Part shown: positions 23,618 to 34,103 of the stretch, piece after piece
Layout of the letters: every line of letters starts with the position of its first letter
Position numbering within the stretch: the first letter of the stretch is position 1
Source: Piper betle
Taxonomy: Eukaryota; Streptophyta; Magnoliopsida; Piperales; Piperaceae
Direction of reading: 5' to 3'
DNA: 64,000 nucleotides
Assembly (NCBI GenBank): GCA_033002965.1
Contig: JAURVB010013214.1
Coordinates: 62,001 to 126,000, forward strand
Translations under genes and position numbers: made by a program
The notes under the pieces: model-generated
Seen by the model: only the letters and a program-made list of their open reading frames with translations
Told to the model about the DNA's origin: nothing
Databases searched by the model: none

Positions 23618-26600
23618 ATGCCGACGCCGGTGACCGCGGCGCGGCAATGCCTCACCGCGGAGGCGGCGCGCGCGATCGACGACGCGGCGGCGGAAGCGCG
23701 GCTGCGGGGCCACCCCCAGACCACCTCGCTTCACGCCGTCGCCGCCCTGCTCGCAGGCTCCGAGGCGACGCCGGTGCTCCGCGACGCGTGTGTCCGGGCC
23801 CGCTCCGCCGCCTTCTCCCATCGCCTCCAGCTCCGAACCCTCGAGCTTTGCTTCTCCGCCGCTCTCGACCGTCTCCCCGCCTACCCCGTCCGCCCCCCCG
23901 ACGACGCGCCGCTGCCGCCGGTCTCTAACTCCCTCATGGCTGCTGTCAAGCGCTCCCAGGCCGTCCAGCGCCGCACCGCCGGCCACTACCACCATAAGCC
24001 GCTCCCCGACCTGGCCACGGCCTCCCCAACGTCCCCGGCGCCGGCGGTGAGGGTGAGCTCCGGCAGCTCGTCCTCTCCATCCTCGACGACCCGGTAGTCA
24101 GCCGCGTCTTCGCCGACGCCGGCCTCGGCAGCGACGACGTCAAGCTCGCCGTCCTCCGCCCCGGCCTCGGCGCCAACCCCCGCCATTCCCGCCCCCGCGA
24201 TCCCCCGCTCTTCCTCTGCAACTTCGGCGCCGGCGCCGACGGCCTCCTCGACGATAACCTTTGGCGGGTGGCCGAGGTGCTCATCCGGAGGCCCCGCCGG
24301 AACCCTCTCCTCGTCGGCGCCGCGGCGCGCGAAGCCATCGCCGGGTTCCGGAAGTGGGCCGACTCGCCGGGGTTCATCCCGGAGCTCGCCGGGTTGAGAC
24401 TCGCCTCCGTCGGCGCCGAGGTGAGGTCCGCCGAGTTGCTAGAAATGGTTGGCGGAGGCGGCGGCGGCCGTGGTGGGTTGCTCGTTGACGTCGGGGATTT
24501 GAGGATTTCCCGGCGGACGGCCGGGGGAGGAAATGGTAGAGGCGTTGAGCAGGCTGCTTGACGTTGAAGCGAGCCACGGCCGAGTTTGGATGGTCGGGTC
24601 AGCGTCGAGCTATGAGGTGTACATGAGATTCGTGGATCGGTATGAGGTGGTGGAGAAGGAGTGGGATTTGCAGCTTCTCCCCATCAATTCGGTTCCGCAA
24701 CGGCCGTCAAGGTGAGTTCGTCATCCTCTATTTTATTTATTTATTATACTAGGAAATATTTTTAATGGCATTTCAATTATGAAAATGTTGTTTGTAGTTT
24801 TTATCACTTGCTTTACATGATTCTGAATTAATTATTAATTATTAATATTTATTAGGGTGATAGATAGATGAAACTGCTTCTTGGACCTGGTGTCTACTTC
24901 ATTCGTATAAATTAGTGTATAATCTATAGACATGTTCAATTATCATGAAACTTTTTTTTCAAAAAAAAATTGTGTTTTGGGAAATTTTTATGGTTTAGGC
25001 CTGTTTAGTAGTTTCCTTACTACCATATCGTAATAGACGTGGGAAAACTGGGTTGTCCAATATTCTTTGATTACTACTTGGTTGTAAATCACTTAAAGAT
25101 ATGCATATATTTGGCAAGCGGGTTATTATTGTTTGTTATTATTATTACTATTATTATAATTATAGAGATACAATCGAGAATTTACTCTGTTTATGTTTAC
25201 TGTCTTTTGCTTCTCAACTGTGTCAGAGTGAATCTTACAGCCTTTATGATTCATATATATATATTTACAGCTTGATGGGGTCATTTGTTCCATTTGGTGG
25301 CTCTTTTCCAGAGTTATCAGGCCTAAAATTCTCATTTAGAGCTGTACCCATATCAAGATGCCGTATATGTGATGAGAAATATGAGCAAGATGTTTTGGCT
25401 TTAGTGAAAGGGTTTTCCCCACAAGCAGGCCTGCCTTTATGGAATAGAAAAACTGATCTTTTGAGCTTGTATATTGAGCAGGATGCTGCGAAGGTGTGTA
25501 CATATAAGTTTCCTGAACTGATGTCAAGTTTTCATATTGCTTGAACCAATCTGTTCCATTCATCTCATGCCCATTTATTTTTGTATGATATCGATCTTAG
25601 TGAATAATTGACATGTCAAATTCAATGTAAAATATCCATTCTCTCTTTCCAGTGCAGGCCAATAATTACAAGTTGTTCACCAGGATTGTTGTACTCCAGA
25701 AAAAATGGAATGAAATTTGCATGCATCATCATCAAAATAATCAGTTTCTTGACCCAAGTGCTTACCTTATGGTGCCCACAGTTCTTCCTAAGAATGGTGG
25801 ATTCTCCCATGCTGCCAACGAGGAGAGAAAAGTTGATAACCGTATGAATAATATTTTAGCATCATGTCAGAGCAAAAGTGAACTAGCAGAGCAAAAGCTG
25901 TCATCTTCACTGGGAGCTGAAAATTTGTCCACAGAAGTGCACATAAAATGTTTAGGTGCAGATTGTTCAAAAGAAGATTCAGAGTCTTCTTCATGTAAGT
26001 ATCTGAGTTTGAATGCTTCAAAAAATTGCGCATCTTCATCCTCAGTTACTACCGTAAATATGGACTTAATGTTGGGAACATGTTGCTCTCCTCTTATGAC
26101 ATATCAGAAAGAATGCATGGAAGGGTTGGACGACTGCACTCTACTTTCGTCATCTGAGTTTTACTCAAATTCAATGTTGAAGCATCCCTCTTCTCTTAAC
26201 AGTGATCTGTTGTCTCACAGGTCACAATATCAGGATTTGATGGACGTCAGTAAACAATCTACCTCAGAAGAGTTCAAATCACTATGGAGATCTCTTAATG
26301 AAAAGGTTGGCAGACAGCAAGCAGCCCTCTGTGCTATTAGCCAAACCATAACACACTTCAAATCAGGAAAAATGAGCCGACGTGGTACAAGCATGAAAGG
26401 TGACATTTGGCTTAGTTTGGTTGGGCCAGATAAGAGTGGAAAGAAAAGGGTGGCTAATGCCCTAGCCGAATTGATGTGTGGGAGTCCAGATAAGCTAATA
26501 CACGTAGATCTAAAGTCCCAACAATCTGGAAATGATGTTTGGCGGCAGACTGTTATTGGCTACATTGTGAAAGAGATTAGCAAGAAACCCTTGTCGGTTG

Positions 26601-27442
26601 TGTTTCTTGAAAATGTGGATAGGGCTGATTTGGTGCTTCAGAATAATCTGACTTGGGCTGTGGAAACAGGCAAATTTAAGGACTCGTGCGGCAGACAAGT
26701 GGGGCTTAGCAATACTATCTTCATTACAACAGTTGAAAGGCGCCAAGGCCACAATGTTACTCCTGAAAAACTTGGTCTCAATTTTACAGAAGAAAGGGTT
26801 TTGGCTGCCCAAATGTGGCAGATGCAAGTTCTTATAAGCTGCTCCTATGAATTAAATGGTACTAACTGTCTTAATTTGTTGGATGCTGCAACAACTGAAT
26901 CCGTCTTTGTCACAAATTATTCAAGCCATGCAAGCCGTAAAAGGAAGTTGGAAGAAGTCTATAAGATCCATGAGATACCTAAATTATCTCTGGACTTGAA
27001 TGTCTCAGTAGAGGAGTTGGAAGGAATTGGTAACGAATTAGATGAAAATGAAAACTCTTGTGCCTGGCTTGAAGATTTCTTCAACATGATTGATCAAAGA
27101 GTTGATTTTGAACCATTCAATTTTGATGCTCTTGCCAATGATCTACTAAGAGTAATCAAGATCAACTTCCAGAAGTCCTTCGGATCGAAGGGCTCTTTCG
27201 AAATTGAATCAAGATGTATGGAGCAGATGCTAGCCGCTGCATGGGCATGCGATGCCACAGATGATGTGAAGGTGTGGATAGATAAGGTTTTGGGAAGAAG
27301 CTTTTCGGAGGCACTGGAAAGCTACAGATCTCCCTATGTTCCACAATTAAAACTAGTTGCTTGTGAGAAATTTTGCACCGAGGATGAGAGATTTCCTGGA
27401 ATCCCTCTTCCTGCCCGAATTGTACCAATATTAGATGTCTAG
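23618..27442 (+). CDS. D53/SMXL-type strigolactone-signalling repressor, degron lost, exon 1 frameshifted
   Basis: The family comprises nuclear class-I Clp-ATPase-like repressors, normally destroyed by the D14-D3/MAX2 complex when strigolactone is perceived. Inferred exons are 23618-24711, 25271-25493 and 25658-27442, with GT-AG introns and a total of 3102 nt (about 1033 residues, normal for the family). The N-terminus [20 protein letters not shown] and QTTSLHAV form the Clp-N repeat; [16 protein letters not shown] is a family hallmark. The Walker-A-like GPDKSGKK lies at 26423 (about residue 695), a basic RKRK patch at about 26936, an LxLxL EAR motif (LSLDL) at 26984-26998 (about residue 882), and a conserved C-terminal tail. 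The RGKT degron is replaced by WRQT at 26540-26551. A missing base after 24055 and an extra G in 24523-24527 cancel in total length, but as read the first frame stops at 24095-24097. It is either a sequencing-error artefact or a recent pseudogene. D53/SMXL6-8 clade membership is inferred. Confidence 0.85.
24055..24097 (+). other. Frameshift 1 and premature stop in SMXL-like exon 1
   Basis: The first frame reads PAPAVRV and then [13 protein letters not shown] before a TAG at 24095-24097. The frame starting CTC at 24058 reads [20 protein letters not shown], a highly conserved Clp-N segment of the family. A single missing G after GTGAGGGTG (24047-24055) explains the shift. The segment is not a homopolymer, only a GG that became G. 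Confidence 0.85.
24523..24533 (+). other. Frameshift 2 in SMXL-like exon 1
   Basis: The frame carrying [10 protein letters not shown] ends in a stop at 24559-24561, while the conserved continuation [20 protein letters not shown] is in the next frame from about 24530. One extra G in the run GGGGG at 24523-24527 accounts for it and restores the original frame of the ATG. Confidence 0.8.
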
Positions 27443-28398
27443 TGTACCTTGTAAACTAGCAGATGTATACCATAGCATGTTGTGCTATTTTGTATCCAGT
27501 TGTAATCAGTCGGAAATGATTGTAAATGGGATATTATTGATTTAGCTTAGGCTGTATCAGTTTGCTTGATATAATGTAATATGCAAGTGCAATTGTAACT
27601 GTAATATAACAAGGCATCAATGACTAGCCTTTTTCCCCTTATTTTCTTTTCTTTTGCTTCTATTGCAAATATCTAAATGCTTTCCATGAGCTGAAATCTC
27701 CTCTGGCAGGAGGATATGTCTGCGATTCCATGGTTAACAATCATATTTCATCAAGAAATTCCATAAATTCCAAATCATGAAATTTCGAATTCGGGGACCG
27801 AAATCTATTATCGCCAGAGGGGATTTTGGGCTTTCTTTTATGATTGTTTTGCGACCTGGAGACTCAAATAGAAAACATTAACAACAGTGGCTGGCTTGGT
27901 CATCTGCTGAAACCAAAATTCTGATATGTCTAATGAACATCTTTCATTAAAGCATTTGCTGCACACGCTCGTGTTGGAAACTTGGAACAAACAACACCAG
28001 TTCAATTTCCTTGACATTTCAGATCTCCATATTCTTCCAACTTAAAGGGGTGTGTTGATTTGTATTCTTGTATATAGACAACGTTTATGGTCTTTATTTT
28101 TATTATAGCAGGCAATATTTTTGATAGAGTATATATAGTTTGGCCATGTTTACCATGTAATATTTCCTTGATTTGTTGTAGCATCTACTGGATGATATAT
28201 ACTTTGTGTAATGTTCAAACGAAATACGCAGGGTTGAATGGTTATTTTACGTTTCATCAACGACATAAAGAAGCCAAAAAGAGTTGGCAGTGTACCAAGC
28301 CTACCTGCAACATCAAATAGTATACTACTAAATAGTTTGCATAAAAACAAAGTTCAAATAATATCTATTACTCTCTTGTTCTCTTCTCGTTATCAACT
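27443..28398. other. Intergenic spacer between the SMXL-like and PHR-like genes
   Basis: This 956-bp gap contains the 3' end of the SMXL-like transcript (TGTAA-rich stretch 27500-27610) and the putative promoter of the next gene. A TATA-like GTATATATAG lies at about 28130-28138, about 260 bp before the next start codon. No other gene is seen; short frames at 28002-28350 on both strands overlap one another. Confidence 0.55.
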
Positions 28399-31300
28399 AT
28401 GAACTTACTTTGTCGAACTGTTGACATTTTGGTCTCAAGACATTGCCAACTTCGCTTGCAGCCAATTCTGAGCATCTTAAATTCCTCCATTTTCCGTCCT
28501 TACCTTTCTTCATGCCTTGACTTTATTCCCTTCATCTCGGGAAATATCGATTGCAAAAATCTTCCGTTTGTTTATCATGTAAGTACCTATTACGCCATCT
28601 TATGGTTTGTTCATATTTCAATATGTATATAATTACAATCATATGGATAACACTTTTGGGCCTCCATGCAGTGTTAACTACTTTGTGCCCGGCGTTTTTG
28701 CATTCCAATGTAAGAATGAACAATACTTCACGAAATTCATCATGTTTATCTTAGTTTGATAATCAGCTTTTTTGTAATGAATCATAATGTGCTTCTTTCA
28801 TTTGGTTTTGTTGTTTTTAGTTTGGAAGGCTAGAGCATCAGAAGGGAGGCCAAAAAATGGCAAGTCTCGAGGATACGGAGCAAAGCCATGGAGAAAGCTC
28901 AGCAACTCAGAGGTTGCGATGGGATCCGGACTTGCACCGGAGGTTCGAGGAGGCGGTGAACGAACTGGGCGGAGCTGAACGTGCGTAAGGATGCTCTCTA
29001 CTATACGGTCATCGATCTCGAGCCTTCGATTCTTCTTCTTTCCACCTAATCCTGTTTCTTCTACCTTATACCCAAAAGCATATGACCTTATGTCTAAGTA
29101 TATATGTTATTGGATAATTGGTTAGGTTTTGGATGGAGAAGAAAGAGTGTAAAAAGTAGTTGCAGGGTGGTTGCTAATGAGAATTGATCATAAAACTAGG
29201 CCTATGATAGTAAATGCATAGTTCAAAGACTAACTCAAACTCATCTGCTCGTGGATTAGAAAATTGAGGAATTTTGGAAGTCAAAATAAAAATTTGAGAG
29301 TCCATAATTGAATTAAGGTATATGTAGGTGACGGAGACAATTATTTAAATATTTGCAAATTCCGCATCTAAATTGTTAAACCATTTTCATAAGAAAGAGA
29401 TCGAAAGAATCACAAGGTATTGTTTTAATTAGACATTACAATTAGAGATATGGATAGGGATATTTAATTCATTTCTTTTGTGAGGCATTATGAGGGGATT
29501 ATGGCTGAAGCTAGTGAGGTGTAAGGTCGGTTGTCATGGCAATGCCATAATAAATTTTTGTCACGTCTACTTGTGACAAAAAAGCTTTGTCATGACATTG
29601 TTAGCCACTACTCGCGGGTCATGGAACTCCCGTGACAAATTTATTTTTGTCGTCATAAAATTATGGATTTTTGTCTCAAATTATTTTAGGACTTTTTTGT
29701 GCTAATAGACCACCTCCCATTAAATATTTTCATTGACAGTTTTAAAAATTTTATTAGCGAGGAATGGCCATCAAGTTGTTAATTGGCTACTTGATAATTG
29801 TAAAACTTCACTCCTAATATTTCCTAAAAATAATGAGTGACAACATTTTCATTAAAGTTACAAATTATCATTGTTTCTAAACAATCTTTTATAATTTAGG
29901 GGCTCACTTCAAGGAGATTCATAATTTTTTTCTTAGAAATGGCATGGTTATGGATCCCAGGCACTTGGCATATCGGATGTGTAGCGAGGAGGTTACTACA
30001 TAGGGCCCGCACAATCCTACTGTATTCTTTCCCTAACAATCACGAGTTTCAATGTCCATACAGCCGACAGACGACATATAATAGATGAAATGGGCACTTT
30101 CAGTAAAACTCGAATGCATGTCATCTATTGGCTAGAAAAAAATTCCTGGTCTGAAGACCATCAAATTTGAACACAAATTAAAATTATGAAACAATTATAG
30201 CTTATATATTTTCTACTTCTTGTAGCATAAAATCTGTAAAATGTAAATTTTTTTGCTTCGTTAATGGATTATTACCCTCCTTTGCACGGGATACCTATAA
30301 TTTTTTTTAAAAAGTATATCGAAAATATTTAAAATTAAATTAATAAATAATTAATTATACATGGAGTTTATATTATTATTTTAGTATGATTATCTTAAAT
30401 ATTTGAAGTCATATTTATCATTTTTATACTTTATTTATAAGTCAATGTAGTCATGTTTATCAAATATCATCCTTATCAAATTTTTATATTATCATATTTA
30501 TCAAATTCTTATAATTTTGTATAATTTTCTTATGAATGTTATGTTTATAAATTGTTTATAGATAATTATAAAGGATAGAAGAAAATGACCAATATGAATT
30601 GAGATTTACATATACAATATTTTGAGTTTATCATCATTAAGAGATTTTTATTTACCCAAAATAAACCACATGTAAAAAAAGATGATAGTGAAGGTGAAGT
30701 AAAAAAGACATCCTCGTATAGTAGTAAATGTACTCAAAATAAATCTCTCACTGATCTTCTACCTAAATATTGACAGGGGCTACTCCTAAAATAATCTTGA
30801 AGACCATGGGTGTCCGAGGCCTAACGATAAAACACATCAAAAGTCACTTGCAGGTAGACAAATAAACTCTATATATATGCATTGAGTCTGAAAATTACTT
30901 TATGTTTTAAAATTTTAATTTGAGTAGAAATCTTATTAATGATCCAATTCAATATTAATTAATTCCTTGCTCCACTAATTTCATTTGTTTTTCCAGAAAT
31001 ACAGGAATGCTGTGTTTGTTCCGGAATCCATTGACAGTAAGCCATAATCCTATACAAATAATTTCTTCTTCTTTTTCTTCCACTTGACATGTAAAAGTAT
31101 GGACAACATGGATCATAAACTAAGATTTATGTGATTAGAAGTAATAGAGTTTTAACAGTTAGATTCTCTTTCTAATGCAAACTCTCATCCTTCAACTCGG
31201 TTTAAAACCAACAATACATGAGCAGAGTTTCTTCTACAAGTATTATTTTGGGAAAAGATATTTTAAGTATTAACAAATGATAAGATGTGACCATTTTGCA

Positions 31301-33277
31301 TGGTGCATTGCCCTTCCATAGCCTCGAAAAAGGAAAAGGTCCCAAATCCGGATAAAGGAAGAAGATTGGTGCTAGAAAGAGTATATAGCCATAAAAATTT
31401 TGTTATTTGTATTTATAGGGATCTTAATTAGAACCCATATTCTTAATATCTTTTGGGCATCCGGCGAACAAATAAGAAAAAGAAGAAAAAAAGATGGGAT
31501 CATTTTGCTGTAAGCTTAAATCTTGATATTAACTCGTTTTACAGGATCAAAGATTGATGAGAAAAGATTTCAGAGCAGTTGCCAAATTTCAATGCCACTG
31601 CGTAAGTTGATTAAGCTTTTCTAAACATTTCTTCTTGAGATATAATGTTAATCTACAATATTTGGTCATTTCAGTGCCGGACAAATTTCCAATATACTGA
31701 AAACGCGAGAGGAAATGTACAAGCAATTACCTGAACAAAATCAGGTATTAAAGCCAAATGTATACTTAATTAGCTGTCTTTTTACTAAAAGTGAATATTG
31801 AGAGTCATGATAATGCCAAAAGGTTATAATTTTTCCTAAATATCTTTTTAATTTATATTTATTTATTTATTTTTTAAAGATGAACCTTATAAAAAAATTG
31901 ATAGCTAGGTTGAGAATACAAATCTTATAACTAGTGTTTTAGAAGATAAGATTCTCTGTAGCAAATGTTATAGCAAACTTGCTGTAGCAGCTTTATCATT
32001 TGTCTAAATGTCCATAATTAATAGAGTTTAACTGGTTCTTATAATTATATTATCCAAACTTCACTAATTGACCATTTAGACCAATGAGAGGGTGTCTAGG
32101 GTGCCTACAACGGTTTTGCAGTAGCATTTGCCACCACAAATCCAATTCTTTGCTTTAGATATCGCTTATGCTAGATATGAGGAATTTGGCAAAACTTCCC
32201 AAAAAAATATTAAAAATTGGGAAATTATTGAAATGGGTGATTTCTATTTTTACTGTTGGTGGTTGTGACCATTTGAAATCTCAAACCGGGCGGATAAGAT
32301 TTAGGAATCCTAGGTGGTGTATATGTTAGCAATTGTTCACACATCAAAAGCTTTTTATTAACATGTATCATTGACTAGCCAGGGGCCCATAGTTTCTAGT
32401 TCACACTTCACACAGCTTGTGTAGTAACGCACCATATGACCAGCAGGGAACTCATAATCATAATTAATTGTTAACCCACGAAGAGCTTGAGTAGCAACAT
32501 ACCTTATCACCAGCTAGCAACTTGGTTTGTAAACAATTGGTGCATATTAAAACGTAGTGCAAATTGATCTTTCTATTCTTCTTTCACCTGATACTCAATG
32601 TTGGGTGTCGGAGATATTTAAAATATAGTGCATATTGATCTTCATCTTCTCCTCTACCTGGCCTTTAAAGTGTATTTGGGATATCGATCATAAATTAGGA
32701 TTTATGTGATTACAAATGACAAAATTTTATTGGTTGGATGTCCTTTTTATAATAAATGTCTTTGTGTGTCCGATTTTGAGACCCGTAAAATTTAATCATT
32801 TAATTAATTTCCATCTTGCAGGAGCAAAGGCTTCTTAAGCTAACACTTGAAGCACATAGCAGATACTTTGAGAAAATCACCCGGGAGCACAACAAGCCTG
32901 CTAATAGTAACAAACAATTGAAGTACTCTTCTTCTCCAGCAATGTCTCTTCCTCCTCTTTGTGAAGCATCAGATTCTCATGCAAAAGATCATTACGCATC
33001 CGATTCCGAGGTGACTATTCCTAGAAAATCAATGAATTGTGATTCTATAATTGAGGGAATGCCGTTTCAAGAAACTCCACACCAGAAAAGATTGAGAGTG
33101 GATGAGAGTTTTGAGTTCCCTCTTTGTGGCTTTGGATATAGTGAACAAGACATATTCTGGGATGCCTTTGTTCTTTCAGAAGATTTGCTGCATTCCAATT
33201 TTGAAAGTTCGCATTCCTGGCCGATTGCTGGGGGTGGGAAGCTACTTTTAGATTCAAGCCATGTCTTTCTAAAATAA
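28399..33277 (+). CDS. PHR-type MYB-CC (GARP) transcription factor, divergent
   Basis: PHR factors activate phosphate-starvation genes by binding GNATATNC sites as dimers and are held back by SPX proteins. Inferred exons: 28399-28578, 28821-28980, 30777-30853, 30997-31036, 31545-31605, 31675-31744, 32822-33277; total 1044 nt, 347 residues. Exon 1 ends in NLPFVYH, resembling the conserved NLPF motif of PHR-like N-termini. Exons 2-4 give the MYB/GARP domain: LRWDPDLHRRFEEAVNELGG, then ERATPKIILKTMGVRGLTIK and HIKSHLQKYR. Exons 6-7 give the coiled coil aligned to the family LHEQLE motif, here LPEQNQ, then QRLLKLTLEAHSRYF. The tail has a basic QKRLRVDES. Exon 5 must end at 31605 (donor GTTGAT), not at the stronger overlapping donor at 31602 (GTAAGT), or the frame breaks. 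Exon 1 is the least certain; a start at the internal ATG 28857 would give a shorter protein. Confidence 0.75.
28981..30776 (+). other. Long intron 2 of the PHR-like gene with repeat-derived DNA
   Basis: This 1796-bp intron separates the two halves of the MYB domain (GTGCGTAAG donor, GACAG acceptor). Around 29530-29680 it contains repeated short words (GTGACAAA, CATGACA, CCCGTGAC), and CACTACTCGCGGGTCATG at about 29612, which resembles subterminal or terminal DNA of a CACTA-type transposon. At about 30277 is CCTTTGCACGGGATACC, another repeat-like phrase. No coding content is seen. Confidence 0.45.
31957..32134. mobile_element. Possible MITE in intron 6 of the PHR-like gene
   Basis: The left end, GTAGCAAATGTTATAGCAAA, and the complement of the right end, GTGGCAAATGCTACTGCAAA, match at most positions, giving an imperfect terminal inverted repeat around an AT-rich 130-bp core. 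A clear target duplication was not found. Similar words (GCATTTGCTATAGCAAACC) occur at 63845-63865, so the family may be dispersed. Confidence 0.35.
32416..32680. repeat. Degenerate local duplications in intron 6
   Basis: Two pairs of diverged direct repeats lie here: a unit around GTGTAGTAACGCACCATATG recurs about 70 bp on as GAGTAGCAACATACCTTATC, and GTAGTGCAAATTGATCTT (about 32553) recurs as ATAGTGCATATTGATCTT (about 32625). Nothing suggests a coding role. Confidence 0.5.
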
Positions 33278-33775
33278 TTTCAACTTTTTTTCCCTTCTTG
33301 TTTTAATGATGTCTTACAGGACATGCATTATATTTTTGAATGGTTTTTTTCAAAGGTAATTTATTACACACTGATACCATCCAATTTAGGACAAAATGCC
33401 CCTCCAATCATCCATGCCATGCACATTAATGATTTTAATTCCACAAACACATCTGTTGATGTGTAAAGTCTATACGATTATACATAGAATCAAAGAAAAT
33501 TTCAAAAAATTACTACCAAATTGTTAATCTGGATATATATTTTTCCCAAAAACTTTGACCTGATCTCAAAAGATAGAATTCTCTCTGTTGTTTGCATGCC
33601 TCTTATGCCTCAAAATATGATAAATGTAGGAAGTTGCAATAATCCTATCTCTTGAGAATGTAAGAATATAGCCTCCCCTTACTAATTAAGATTTGAAAGA
33701 CTGATAAGGTGGGGTTGGGAAAGGGAACAAAATTTCTTTAGCTAGCACTTCTCTCTAGGGATGTGAGCTTCACAT
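33278..33775. other. 3' flank of the PHR-like gene
   Basis: About 500 bp of AT-rich DNA, presumably including the 3' UTR of the PHR-like transcript. No other feature seen. It ends with CACAT, the left target site of the next TRIM. Confidence 0.5.
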
Positions 33776-34103
33776 TGTTTGGGTTTATCTCACATTGGAC
33801 GTGGATGAGGTTGGGCTCTACTTGATGATTTAACATAAGTTTGTTAGGTAATGAAATGTAAGCTTTGTTTGATGAAAGTAAGATTGCTAGATGAAGATAA
33901 TTTTGGGGTCGTCCGATGTGTGAAGAGGAGATTGTTGGGTTTATTTTTTGTTAGTCGTGGATGAGATTTGTGATTTATATATAGGTTAATGAGAAAATTT
34001 TATTCCTTGAGCTAGTTTTTTGGATTAAGAAAGACCTGTGAGACATGCTGCAAGTTTCCTTTGGTTGTTGGAAGTTGTTTTTGGGGGCTCAGAGGGCCCA
34101 ACA
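33776..34103 (+). mobile_element. Diverged TRIM element, second copy
   Basis: The right terminal repeat, 33933-34103, starts TGTTGGGTTTA and ends GGGCCCAACA. It matches the complement of the TRIM repeat at 7106-7256 along its length, including TATATAGGTTAATG and the GGGGGC..CCCAACA end. The preceding GTGTGAAGAGGAGA matches the polypurine region of the first TRIM. The left repeat (from 33776, TGTTTGGGTTTATCTCACAT) is truncated and runs into diverged internal sequence. Flanks CACAT and CACAC (33771-33775, 34104-34108) suggest a 5-bp target duplication. This copy is in plus orientation and clearly older. Confidence 0.7.

Noticed and set aside
23407..24577. Large frames of up to 189 codons on the opposite strand and other registers over SMXL exon 1
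   Set aside because: Shadows of the GC-rich coding exon; the plus-strand register has clear family motifs and these do not.
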